In this document: in pieces, positions 46,907 to 59,492 of the stretch
Position numbering within the stretch: the stretch's first letter is position 1
Layout: each line of letters begins with the position of its first letter
DNA from: Gluconacetobacter tumulisoli
Lineage (GTDB): Bacteria > Pseudomonadota > Alphaproteobacteria > Acetobacterales > Acetobacteraceae
Direction: 5' to 3'
Assembly (NCBI RefSeq): GCF_014174155.1
Contig: NZ_JABEQM010000010.1
Span: forward strand, 1 to 64,000
DNA: 64,000 nucleotides
The notes under the pieces: generated by a model
Databases searched by the model: none
Told to the model about the DNA's origin: nothing
Seen by the model: the letters and a program-made list of their open reading frames with translations, nothing else
Position numbers and translations under genes: made by a program

Positions 46907-46949
46907 AAGTCGGGCCAGGCGTTTTTACGCGCGGCCCGACTTTTGTTTT
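46907..46949 (+). terminator. Rho-independent terminator of rpsT
   Basis: AAGTCGGGCC / GGCCCGACTT (10-bp arms, 46907-46916 and 46933-46942) followed by TTGTTTTA. The inner loop has a short GCG/CGC stem. It lies 70 bp past rpsT. Confidence 0.9.
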
Positions 46950-47237
46950 ATAGCACAGGTTCCCTGTTGGCCTGAGGCCTGGGACAAGTGTTGGCGAGCT
47001 GTCCGGTTTTCGGGATTTTGGCGGATCTCGTTCGCCAGTTTTTCGTTGCCTCCGTCAGGTCCGTGACCTATTCTTGGCGCCTTCCTGTCGTGATGATTGG
47101 TGAGGCGATGTGACCATGCCCGCAAGGGTGTCGGGCAGGCGGAAAACTATGCCTATCGGATGTCTTGGGTCTGGGAATAATCGCGCGGAATTTCCGCGCA
47201 GCCGGACAATCATGTCCTCGAACGGCCGGGAGTTGAG
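46950..47237. other. Interval upstream of dnaA (part of 400-bp gap 46838-47237)
   Basis: Non-coding on inspection. It holds the dnaA leader with GGGAG 8 bp before the ATG, and a perfect 8-bp inverted repeat GCGCGGAA-T-TTCCGCGC at 47183-47199, a possible operator. I searched by eye for DnaA boxes (TTATCCACA and close variants), CtrA sites (TTAA-N7-TTAA) and GANTC sites and saw no cluster, so oriC is not supported here. Confidence 0.6.
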
Positions 47238-48689
47238 ATGACGGGCGAATTGGGTGGATATGATGCCGTCGCGGAGGCTCGGTCGGCCCGGAATATCCTC
47301 GATATCCACTGGGCCCGCATCTGCGCCCGGCTGCAGGCCGAGGTGGGCGAGGTCGAATACCGGACCTGGCTGAAGCAGATCACGATCGGTCCCGTGGACG
47401 GGGATGAGATCACCCTGAACCTGCCCACCCGCTTCCTGCGCGACTGGGTGCGCAGCCAGTATGGCGATCGGCTCAGCACGCTGTGGAACGCCGAAATTCC
47501 CGAGATCCGCCGGGTCGAACTGCAGGTCGCCCGCATCGACGGCGCGGCGGCCTCTCCCCCCCCGGCCCTGGCCGATGTCGAGCAGGGGGGTGACGATCGC
47601 GGCGTGGCATCGACCCCGGTGGTGTCGCCGGTGGCCGAGGATCGCGTTCCCGAAAACCGCAACGATCTGGCGGCGCCGCTCGATCCGCGCTTCACCTTCG
47701 ACACCTTCGTCGTCGGCAAGCCGAACGAATTCGCCTATGCCTGCGCGCGCCGGGTGGCCGAACGGCCGTCCAGCCCGGGATTCAACCCGCTGTTTCTGTA
47801 TGGCGGCGTCGGGCTCGGCAAGACGCATCTGATGCATGCCATCGGGTCGGAACTGGTGCGGGGCGGGGCGGTGTCGGTCGCCTACATGTCGGCCGAAAAA
47901 TTCATGTACCGCTTCATCGCCGCCATCCGGTCGCAATCGACGATGGAATTCAAGGAGCAGCTTCGTTCGGTCGACGTGCTGATGATCGACGATCTGCAGT
48001 TCCTGATCGGCAAGGACAATACGCAGGAAGAATTCTTCCATACCTTCAACGCCCTGGTGGATGCGGGGCGACAGATCGTCGTATCGGCCGACAAGTCGCC
48101 GTCAGACCTGTCGGGGCTGGAGGATCGCCTGCGGACCAGGCTGGGCTGCGGCATGGTCGCGGACATCCATGCCACGACGTTCGAATTGCGGATTTCCATC
48201 CTGGAATCCAAGGCCGCGGCGTCCGGCGTCGCCGTTCCGGGCAAGGTCCTGGAATTCCTGGCGCACAAGATCACGTCGAACGTCCGCGAACTGGAAGGCG
48301 CGCTGAACCGGCTGATCGCGCATGCGAACCTGTTCGGCAGGCCGGTGACGCTGGAGGCGACGCAGGATGTGCTGCACGACATCTTGAAGGCCCACGACCG
48401 CCGGGTGACGATCGAGGAAATCCAGCGCAAGGTGTCCGAGCACTGGAATATCCGCCTGACCGACATGTCGTCGGCCCGCCGGGCCCGGGCGGTCGCCCGT
48501 CCGCGGCAGGTGGCAATGTATCTGGCCAAGCAGTTGACCAGCCGGTCGCTGCCGGAAATCGGCCGCAAGTTCGGCAACCGCGACCACACCACAGTCATGC
48601 ACGCCGTCGCCCGAGTTACCGAACTGATGGAACGCGACACCGCGTTCGCCGAGGATGTCGAGCTTCTGCGGCGCATGCTCGAGAGCTGA
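47238..48689 (+). CDS. dnaA: Chromosomal replication initiator protein DnaA
   Basis: 483-aa initiator. Domain I (about 20-100) begins WARICARLQAEVGEVEYRTW, domain II is a Pro-rich linker (about 105-145), the AAA+ domain has GGVGLGKTHLMHAIG (Walker A, about 193-206) and VLMIDDLQFL (Walker B), and domain IV has SLPEIGRKFGNRDHTTVMHAV, the dsDNA-binding signature. It is first in dnaA-dnaN-recF-gyrB. The first 15 residues are variable. Confidence 0.97.
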   Translation: MTGELGGYDAVAEARSARNILDIHWARICARLQAEVGEVEYRTWLKQITIGPVDGDEITLNLPTRFLRDWVRSQYGDRLSTLWNAEIPEIRRVELQVARIDGAAASPPPALADVEQGGDDRGVASTPVVSPVAEDRVPENRNDLAAPLDPRFTFDTFVVGKPNEFAYACARRVAERPSSPGFNPLFLYGGVGLGKTHLMHAIGSELVRGGAVSVAYMSAEKFMYRFIAAIRSQSTMEFKEQLRSVDVLMIDDLQFLIGKDNTQEEFFHTFNALVDAGRQIVVSADKSPSDLSGLEDRLRTRLGCGMVADIHATTFELRISILESKAAASGVAVPGKVLEFLAHKITSNVRELEGALNRLIAHANLFGRPVTLEATQDVLHDILKAHDRRVTIEEIQRKVSEHWNIRLTDMSSARRARAVARPRQVAMYLAKQLTSRSLPEIGRKFGNRDHTTVMHAVARVTELMERDTAFAEDVELLRRMLES

Positions 48690-48800
48690 TCGCACGGCCC
48701 GGCATGCGGGGCCTTTCCGCAGTCGCCGGGCGCTGCTAGAGCTAATCCCCCGTCGGGCTGGCCAGGGCGGGTTTATGCCGGGCAAGGAGATTCTGTACCG

Positions 48801-49925
48801 ATGAAGCTGAAGGCTGACCGCGCGACACTGCTCAAGGCGCTCGCCCATATCCAGAGTGTCGCCGAGAAGCGGAACACCATTCCGATCCTGGCCAACGTCC
48901 TGATCAATGTCGCCGATGGACGGCTGACGCTGACCGCGACGGACATGGAAATCGCGGTAGTCGAGGAAATCGGCGCCGAGACCAGCCGGAACGGCGCGGT
49001 GACGGCGCCTGCCGCCGTCCTGTACGAGATCGTGCGCAAGCTTCCGGACAGCGTCGCCATCGAACTGGACCATACGGGTGGGGACGCGCCGCTGGCCCTG
49101 CGGGCCGGACGCTACGCCACCAGCCTGAACGTGCTGGATGTCGACGATTTCCCGTCGATGATGGCCGGAGCGCTGCCGCATCGCTTCACCATGCCGGCGG
49201 CCGTGCTGCGGGGCCTGATCGACCGGACGCGCTTTGCCATCTCGACCGAGGAAACGCGGTACTACCTCAACGGGATCTATCTGCATGTCGCAACCGTCGA
49301 CGACGGCAACATGTTGCGCGCCGTCGCCACCGACGGTCACCGCCTGGCGCGCGTCGAGACCGAAGTCCCGCCCGGGGCCGAGGGTATGCCCGGCGTCATC
49401 GTGCCGCGCAAGACGATCGCCGAACTGCGCAAGCTGCTGGACGAGGGGGCCGACGACGTTACGGTTGCCCTGTCCGATACGCGCATCCAGTTCACCGTCG
49501 GCACCGTGACCCTGACGTCGAAGCTGATCGACGGCACCTTTCCGGAATATGACCGCGTGATTCCCCGCGGCAACGACAAGATCCTGCGGGTCGGCAAGCG
49601 CGATTTCTCGGACGCCGTGGCCCGCGTCGCCGCCATCAGCCAGGAGCGTTCGCGCCCCGTCAAGCTGTCGATCGGCCGCAACCTGCTGACCCTGTCCGCG
49701 GTCAGCCCGGATCAGGGTACGGCGAAGGAAGAACTCGACGAAAATCACGTCACTTATGATTCCGATCCGCTGGAGATCGGGTTCCAGGCCCGTTACCTGA
49801 ACGACATCACGGACCAGATCGATCGCGACGTCGAATTCGCGTTTTCGGACAGCTCGGCGCCGACGATCGTGCGTGACGTGGGCAGCCCGTCGGCATTGTA
49901 TGTCCTGATGCCGATGCGGGTCTGA
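48801..49925 (+). CDS. dnaN: DNA polymerase III beta subunit (sliding clamp)
   Basis: 374-aa clamp formed of three repeats of the beta-clamp fold (about 1-125, 128-250, 252-374). Features include MKLKADRATLLKALAHIQSV at the start, FAISTEETRYYLNGIYLH in the second repeat and VLMPMRV, the normal C-terminus. GGAG lies 12 bp before the ATG. The TGA stop is at the left edge of an inverted-repeat element (49925-50062) that separates it from recF. Confidence 0.97.
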   Translation: MKLKADRATLLKALAHIQSVAEKRNTIPILANVLINVADGRLTLTATDMEIAVVEEIGAETSRNGAVTAPAAVLYEIVRKLPDSVAIELDHTGGDAPLALRAGRYATSLNVLDVDDFPSMMAGALPHRFTMPAAVLRGLIDRTRFAISTEETRYYLNGIYLHVATVDDGNMLRAVATDGHRLARVETEVPPGAEGMPGVIVPRKTIAELRKLLDEGADDVTVALSDTRIQFTVGTVTLTSKLIDGTFPEYDRVIPRGNDKILRVGKRDFSDAVARVAAISQERSRPVKLSIGRNLLTLSAVSPDQGTAKEELDENHVTYDSDPLEIGFQARYLNDITDQIDRDVEFAFSDSSAPTIVRDVGSPSALYVLMPMRV

Positions 49926-50062
49926 GAAGCTGTTTGACAAAGTGGGCATTCCGGCGATCCGACGCGCGTTTTCCGTGTTCCGCTTCGGGGCGCGGAAGCA
50001 CACGATTGGCGTGCTACTGCGCGGCGCGCTCGCCCGGCATGTCCATTTTTCAGACAACTTCT
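49925..50062. mobile_element. MITE-like element between dnaN and recF
   Basis: The left end (49925-49949, AGAAGCTGTTTGACAAAG...) and right end (50039-50062) are imperfect inverted repeats of about 25 bp: matching AGAAG, TGT, TGA, AAA and TGG-CAT blocks with four substitutions and one gap. The 90 bp between them contain smaller inverted repeats and no ORF. It resembles a non-autonomous transposon (MITE) or insertion-sequence remnant. No clear target duplication was found. Confidence 0.6.
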
Positions 50063-50085
50063 GACCGGGAACCGTCCGGTTCGCC

Positions 50086-53771
<3,686 letters not shown>

Positions 53772-53784
53772 GGCAGGGCCAGTG

Positions 53785-54567
53785 ATGATCCGGGCGATCG
53801 TTCGCGTCCTGGCCCTGGGCGTCGCCCTGGGAACGGGACGTGCCCTGGCGGCGGACATGCCGCCGCAGATCGACCAGACCTATGCCGTGTACAGCCACGG
53901 CTTCCGGGTGCTGGCGATTGCGGCCCGCTACAGCGTGACCCCGACGGGATATGCCGTTCGCGCGACGATGAAGAGCGGCGGCCTGATGGGGCTGCTGTTC
54001 CACATGAACATCACCTCGCAGGCCACCGGTCGCTTCGTCGCCGATGGCGTCCAGCCGCTGACCTATGACAGTGCGGGATTTTCCCGAGGGGCCGACCGGC
54101 ATGTCGTCATGGCCTATGACGACGGCCGCGCGCGGATCGCCCTGCAAACCCCGCCCGAGACCGGTCGCGATCCGATCCCGTCGGATGACATGGCCCCGGC
54201 CGTGGATTCCCTCAGTGCCTTGATGCGCCTGCAGCAAGCGGTTCGGACCCGCCATGCCTGCGACGGGTCGGCCGTCGTCTTCGACGGTGCGCGCCTGCTG
54301 CGGATGGAGGCCCGGACGATCGGTACCGAGCAGATGCCCGACGATTCGCACCAGCCTTATCATGGCATGGCATTGCGGTGCGATTTCAGCGATGTGCAGA
54401 TCGCCGGCTTCCGCCGGTCGGATGGTCCGGATTCCCCGGCCCGCCGTCCCATCCTCGGCAGCGTGTGGTTCCAGGACGCGCAAGGGAACGGGGAGACGGC
54501 GGTGCGGATCGTATTCGACCACCCGAAGCTCGGCCGGTTGGCCGTCATGCTGCGCCCGCAGGAGTGA
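53785..54567 (+). CDS. DUF3108 domain periplasmic protein
   Basis: 260-aa exported protein: signal peptide about 1-22 (ending ALAAD), then the DUF3108 beta-rich domain with TYAVYSHGFRVLAIAARYSV and MKSGGLMGLLFHMNI. Two cysteines (RHACDGS, LRCDFSD) may form a disulfide. DUF3108 function is not established. It lies 13 bp after gyrB on the same strand and ends 21 bp before the convergent FAD oxidase remnant. Confidence 0.85.
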   Translation: MIRAIVRVLALGVALGTGRALAADMPPQIDQTYAVYSHGFRVLAIAARYSVTPTGYAVRATMKSGGLMGLLFHMNITSQATGRFVADGVQPLTYDSAGFSRGADRHVVMAYDDGRARIALQTPPETGRDPIPSDDMAPAVDSLSALMRLQQAVRTRHACDGSAVVFDGARLLRMEARTIGTEQMPDDSHQPYHGMALRCDFSDVQIAGFRRSDGPDSPARRPILGSVWFQDAQGNGETAVRIVFDHPKLGRLAVMLRPQE

Positions 54568-54588
54568 CGCGCGCCGGCCGTGAGACCT

Positions 54589-56386
54589 TTACCCGGTCCG
54601 CGTGAATCCGTCGGCGCTCCAACCGTCGCTGCCGACCCCGTGATGGATCATGAACAGGCCGGTCGGGTCGTAGCGTTTCTTGACCTGTTGCAGCCGTTGC
54701 GCATTGTCCCCCCAGAAAGCGCGCTGCCAGTCAGGCAGGTTGTAATCGCATTCCGACATATAGCATCCGGCATCGGGGATGACGTTGCGGAGGGCCTGCA
54801 TCGCCTGGCGGATATGCGACCGGTTCCGCCGCGCGGTTGCCAGATCGGTCTCGGACAAGCCCAGGTAGGCGGTCGGACCGTCGCAGGCGATGATCGCGAG
54901 CGCGAAGGCGTCGAGCACCTTGGCGTTCATCGCCGTTGCCCCCGATGTATCGATCGCCGACGCTGATCCGCCGGCCAGACCCTTGTTGAAATGCAGGGTA
55001 ACCGGCCACCGGCGGGAGGCCGAGAACCAGGCATCGACGAAGGCCGCACGATTCTCTCCGTGCAGGAGCCTCTGTGGCAGCCAGGCCGATTCGTACCCAT
55101 GCCAGAAGGCGGCGACCTGCTGGCTATCGCCTTTCCACCACCAATTGTCCCGCCCCGCGCCCTCGCGCGTGTCGCGTGCCACTGCGGAAGGAAGGACCTG
55201 GGACATATAGGCCTCATCCCAGAAATGACGGGCCGGAATGTCCGCGATCAGCAGATCATCCCCTGCGACATACTCCCGCGGATGCGCCGCAACGAAGGTG
55301 ATCAGTCCTTGCCACGCCGCCTGTGCCTGCGCGGCGTCAAGCCCCTGGAAGAGCATCGTGACCTCGAGGACATTGCCGGGTCTGGCGCTGGCCTGCTCCC
55401 CCCAGTGCGGATTGAAGAGGTGATCCGCATAGAGCGCCACGAACCGGTCGAGCAGCCGTCGGAACGCCGCGTCGGATATCGCACGCAATGTCCAATGCAC
55501 GACGCCGAACCGGCGGGGCAGATCGTGGGTGCGCAGTGTCAGGCGCGTGACGACGCCGAACGTGCCACCGCCGCCGCCCCGAAGCGCCCAGAACAGGTCC
55601 GGTTCGCGAACCGCGTTCACGATGCGCACGCGCCCATCGGCGGTGACGATCTCGGCCTCCAGAAGATGCGCCGCGCCGGTTCCGAATGCCTTCGAGAAGC
55701 TTCCGAAGCCGCCGCCCTGTACAAACCCCCCGACGCCCACGGTCGTGCAGCCGCCGCCCTGCACGTAGCGGCCGCCATGCGTCGTGACCGCCCGATAGGC
55801 GTCCAGCCAGATGCATCCCGCGCCGAGCGAGACCGCCGGCACCGGCGCGGAGGACGATCCCAATGGCACGAAGCCGTCATGCAGCGTGACCTCGTCCATG
55901 TCGCGGGTCCAAATCATCAGCGAGTCGGGCGCATTCGATCCGCCGATATAGCTGTGCCCTCCACCTCTGACGACGAGACGCAGCCGGTGGGCGGCCGCGA
56001 AACGCACAGCCTGGCTGACATCCGCAGCATCCCGCGCCCTTAACACATAGGCGCTCGGGGACGAGCGCCACGCGTCGATCCAGCCCCGAGGATTGCGTCA
56101 GGCCGGGCTCGTCGCGCAGATAGAATGGGTTGTCGATCTGCGCGCGCACCGCCGCCGAGGCGAGATCGGGCCGCTGTCCCGGCTGCAATCGCCCACCCAC
56201 ATCCCTGGCAAGTGCCCTCCACATGCTGGCATCGGGCCAGCCGGGATCGCCCGGACGTACCCGGACAATCGACGCAGCCCGGGCGGGAATGGACATCGCG
56301 ACGGGCGCGAAGGCGATCGAAGCGAGCAGGCGCCGTCGCGACAAACGGTGCGGACGGAAGCGGCCGATACGGCTATATGTGTTCAT
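54589..56386 (-). pseudogene. Tat-exported FAD-linked oxidase (BBE type), frameshifted
   Basis: The reading frame is split by one extra base in the GCCCC region at 56083-56087. Upstream part (start 56386, GAGAGGG before it) has a twin-arginine signal LSRRRLLASIAFAP. After removing one base the reading continues SSGWIDAWRSSPSAYVLRARD into the oxidase frame (stop 54589). That frame has the PCMH FAD domain: VRGGGHSYIGG (His for FAD attachment), GGGCTTVGVGGF (Cys for the second bond) and the berberine-bridge end YDPTGLFMIHHG. Either a pseudogene or a sequencing error. Substrate unknown. Confidence 0.8.
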
Positions 56387-56420
56387 GTAGATCCCTCTCG
56401 AACGGAGATAATCCGTGACC

Positions 56421-57336
56421 ATGTCTTCGGCATCAGCCAGTCCGCCATCGTCATGGTCCGGTCGGCACGGTGGACGGGTCATCCGGCTGTTGTTCGGGAT
56501 GAATGGCGAGGCATCGGGGACGAGCGGCGTACCGGGCGGCGGCCTGCGCACCGCCTGGCTGACCATCGCCGGCTCCCTGCTGTTCGTGGACACCATCAAC
56601 GTCTTTACGGTCCTCGACGATGCCGCACGGCTGCACCGCCGGCTCTCGGCGTGGGAGCCGGTCATATGGGAAGGCAGCAGCGGGATCGCCGAACTGACGG
56701 TCTGCGGCATCATCTATCTGGCGCTTCGGGTAGCCCGGCCGGGTGTGACGTCGTGGCGCCGGGTGCTGGTCGTGCATGCGGGGGCGAGTGTCGCCTATTC
56801 AACGACCCATGTTGCCCTGATGATCGGGCTGCGCCGCGCGGCCTATGCGATTCGCGGCTTTCAATATCTCGGGCCGGCGGAATGGTTATATGAATATCGC
56901 AAGGATCTAGTCAGCTACGTCCTTATCGGAGCGATATTCTGGCTCTGCACGAGACCGGCGCGCGCAGCCTCGCCGGCCGCTGTGGTCGAACCGCCCTCGC
57001 TTTCCCCTTCCAGCTTCGACATCGTCGAGGGCGCGAGGATGACGCGCGTCCCGGTGTCCGCGATCGGCGCGGTCCGGGCGGCGGGGGAACTATGTCGAAT
57101 TTCACCTGGATGACGGGCGCAGGAAACTGATGCGGGCGTCCCTCAAGACGGTCGAGCAGGCGCTGGCCCCGCATGGCCTGATGCGTACCCATCGATCCTG
57201 GCTGGTGAACGCGGCGCACGTCCGCGAGATCGTTCCGACCGGCTCGGGCGATTTCGATCTAGCGATCGGGGACGGCGGGATCGTGCCTTTGTCACGGCGC
57301 TATCCCGATACGCTGGAACGCCTGCGGTCGATCTAG
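56421..57336 (+). pseudogene. Membrane LytTR transcriptional regulator, frameshifted
   Basis: About 304 aa when repaired. The N-terminal part has four predicted TM segments (LTIAGSLLFVDTINVFTVL, ELTVCGIIYLALRV, VVHAGASVAYSTTHVALMI, DLVSYVLIGAIFWLC), then a LytTR DNA-binding domain. The frame breaks in a run of five Gs (57083-57087); with four Gs it reads AAGNYVEFHLDDGRRKLMRA and continues to MRTHRSWLVNAAHVREI, the LytTR signature. It is divergent from the FAD oxidase by only about 34 bp and overlaps the gph stop by 4 bp. Confidence 0.8.
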
Positions 57337-58010
57337 GCCGGGATCAGTTGCGCCGCGATATGCGGGATCTCGATCATGCTGTCGGCCCCGATCGTGGCCC
57401 CGGCCTCCATTTCCGGCCGACCATAGCCCCAGCGGGCGAAGACCGATCCGACATGCGCGCCCGTCGCCGCCAGGATGTCATTGTGATGGTCGCCCACCAT
57501 GATCGCGCGCCCCGGCGTGCCATGCGCCAGCCCGATGGTGCCCAGCAGGTGCGCGGGGTCGGGTTTGCGGACAGGGAAGCTGTCACCGCCGCCGATCGCG
57601 TCGAACCACCCGTCCAGGCCCAATGCCGATACGATCCGCCGTGCGGCCTCGACCGGCTTGTTGGTGCAGATGGCCAGTGTCCAGCCGTCGGCCTTCAGCG
57701 TTTCCAGCGCATAGGTGGTGCCGGGGAAGGGGCGCGACAGCTCGGTCGATCGGGGCGTGTAGTCGGCCATGTAGCGTGTCGTGGCCTCCTGCGCGTCGAT
57801 CGACGCGGCAGCCTCCCCCGCATGGGCCAGCAATCGCCGGACCAGGGCCGCGACGCCATCGCCGACCATCGGGCGGACGATGTCCGGCGTGACGCCGCGC
57901 AGGCCGTAGGAGGTCAGCAGGCGATCCGCGCAGGCCGCGAGATCGGGAAGGCTGTCCAGAAGAGTGCCATCCATGTCGAATACGGCAAGGCGGGGGGATC
58001 GTGCATTCAT
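57333..58010 (-). CDS. gph: Phosphoglycolate phosphatase (HAD family)
   Basis: 225-aa HAD hydrolase: VFDMDGTLLDSLPDL (motif I with catalytic Asp11 and Asp13), ICTNKP (motif II), KPDPAHLLG (motif III Lys) and VGDHHNDILAA (motif IV). It fits Gph, which removes phosphoglycolate from DNA repair and oxygenase reactions, though other HAD substrates are possible. It is divergent from glmU and its stop overlaps the LytTR stop. Confidence 0.88.
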   Translation of the reverse strand: MNARSPRLAVFDMDGTLLDSLPDLAACADRLLTSYGLRGVTPDIVRPMVGDGVAALVRRLLAHAGEAAASIDAQEATTRYMADYTPRSTELSRPFPGTTYALETLKADGWTLAICTNKPVEAARRIVSALGLDGWFDAIGGGDSFPVRKPDPAHLLGTIGLAHGTPGRAIMVGDHHNDILAATGAHVGSVFARWGYGRPEMEAGATIGADSMIEIPHIAAQLIPA

Positions 58011-58118
58011 GACGGGAGCTCCTGCTGACGGTGGGTGCAGTATTCCGTAAATCTAAGTGATGGTCATGACCCGCGTGATGGATTTGACGCGGCGTCGCCC
58101 GGCCGCTACCCGCAGGAC

Positions 58119-59492
58119 ATGAACGCCAGAGCAGAGTCCGCCCCCGTGGGGGGCACGACCGCCCACCGCCCCGCCACGGCAGTCATCCTGGCGGCCGGGC
58201 TGGGCACCCGCATGAAATCCGATAGGCCCAAGGTCATGCATCCGCTGGCCGGACGCCCCATGCTGCGTTATCTGCTGGACAATGCGGCGTCGGTCTTCGA
58301 CCGGATCGTCGTGGTGGTCGGGCCGGGCATGGAGCAGGTCGCGTCCCTAGCCGCCCCCCATGCGGTGGTCGTCCAGCATGACCGCCTGGGAACCGCGCAT
58401 GCCGCGCTGCAGGCGGCCGACCTGTTCGGCGGCGGCGACGTGGCGATTCTGTACGGGGACAACCCCCTGATCACGGCCGACACCATGCGCCGCCTGCTGG
58501 CCTGCCGGGTCGAGGACGGGGTGGGGCTGGCACTGCTGGCCATGCGGCCGTGCGATCCGGGCCGCTATGGTCGCGTCGTGGTTGAAGGGGGGCTGGTCCG
58601 GCGCATCGTCGAATGGGCCGACGCGACGCCGGAGGAACGGGCGATCGATTTGTGCAACGCCGGGGTGCTGTGTGCCGGGGCCGACAGGTTCGCCGCCTGG
58701 TTGCGCGCGGTCGGGAACGACAACGCGAAGGGCGAGTATTACCTGGGCGACGTCGTCGCCCAGGCGGTGGCGGACGGGCAGCAGGTCCGCGCCGTCGAGG
58801 CGGCGGAGGACGAACTGCGCGGCATCAATTCCCGCGCCGAACTGGCCGAGGCCGAGGCCTGCGTCCAGGGGCGGCTGCGCGCCGCGGCGCTGGAGGCCGG
58901 GGTGACGCTGGTCGCCCCGGACACGGTGTTCCTGGCCGCCGACACGGTGCTGGAGCCCGATGTCACGGTGCATCCCCATGTCGTGTTCGGTCCCGGCGTG
59001 ACCGTGCGGCGCGGGGCCGAGATCCGGGCCTTCAGTCACCTGGAAGGCTGCATCGTCGGGTCGGAGGCGCTGATCGGTCCCTATGCCCGCCTGCGGCCGG
59101 GCAGCGATGTCGGGCCGGGCGCGCATGTCGGCAATTTCGTGGAATTGAAGGCGGTCACCCTGGGGGCCGGGGCCAAGGCCAACCATCTGACCTATCTGGG
59201 TGATGCGATGGTCGGCGCGGGAACGAATGTCGGGGCCGGCACGATTACCTGTAACTATGATGGCGTGTTCAAGCATCGGACGACGATCGGGGAGGGGTGT
59301 TTCATCGGGTCGGATTCGATCCTGGTCGCGCCGGTCGCGATCGGTGATGGGGCCTTGGTCGCCGCCGGCAGCGTGATTACCGAGGACGTTCCGCCGGACG
59401 CCATGGCGCTGGGCCGGGCACGGCAGACCAACAAGGACGGGCGCGGTGCCGCGATGCGTGCGGCCCTGCGCAGCAAGAAGGAACAGGGCTGA
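58119..59492 (+). CDS. glmU: Bifunctional UDP-GlcNAc pyrophosphorylase/GlcN-1-P acetyltransferase
   Basis: 457-aa enzyme making UDP-N-acetylglucosamine for wall and lipid A. The pyrophosphorylase domain (about 20-235) starts AVILAAGLGTRMKSDRPKV and includes YGDNPLI; the acetyltransferase part is a left-handed beta helix (about 255-440) with ARLRPGSDVG and TITCNYDG. The ATG at 58119 is chosen because it places the nucleotide motif near residue 25. It overlaps glmS by one base (TGATG). Confidence 0.96.
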   Translation: MNARAESAPVGGTTAHRPATAVILAAGLGTRMKSDRPKVMHPLAGRPMLRYLLDNAASVFDRIVVVVGPGMEQVASLAAPHAVVVQHDRLGTAHAALQAADLFGGGDVAILYGDNPLITADTMRRLLACRVEDGVGLALLAMRPCDPGRYGRVVVEGGLVRRIVEWADATPEERAIDLCNAGVLCAGADRFAAWLRAVGNDNAKGEYYLGDVVAQAVADGQQVRAVEAAEDELRGINSRAELAEAEACVQGRLRAAALEAGVTLVAPDTVFLAADTVLEPDVTVHPHVVFGPGVTVRRGAEIRAFSHLEGCIVGSEALIGPYARLRPGSDVGPGAHVGNFVELKAVTLGAGAKANHLTYLGDAMVGAGTNVGAGTITCNYDGVFKHRTTIGEGCFIGSDSILVAPVAIGDGALVAAGSVITEDVPPDAMALGRARQTNKDGRGAAMRAALRSKKEQG

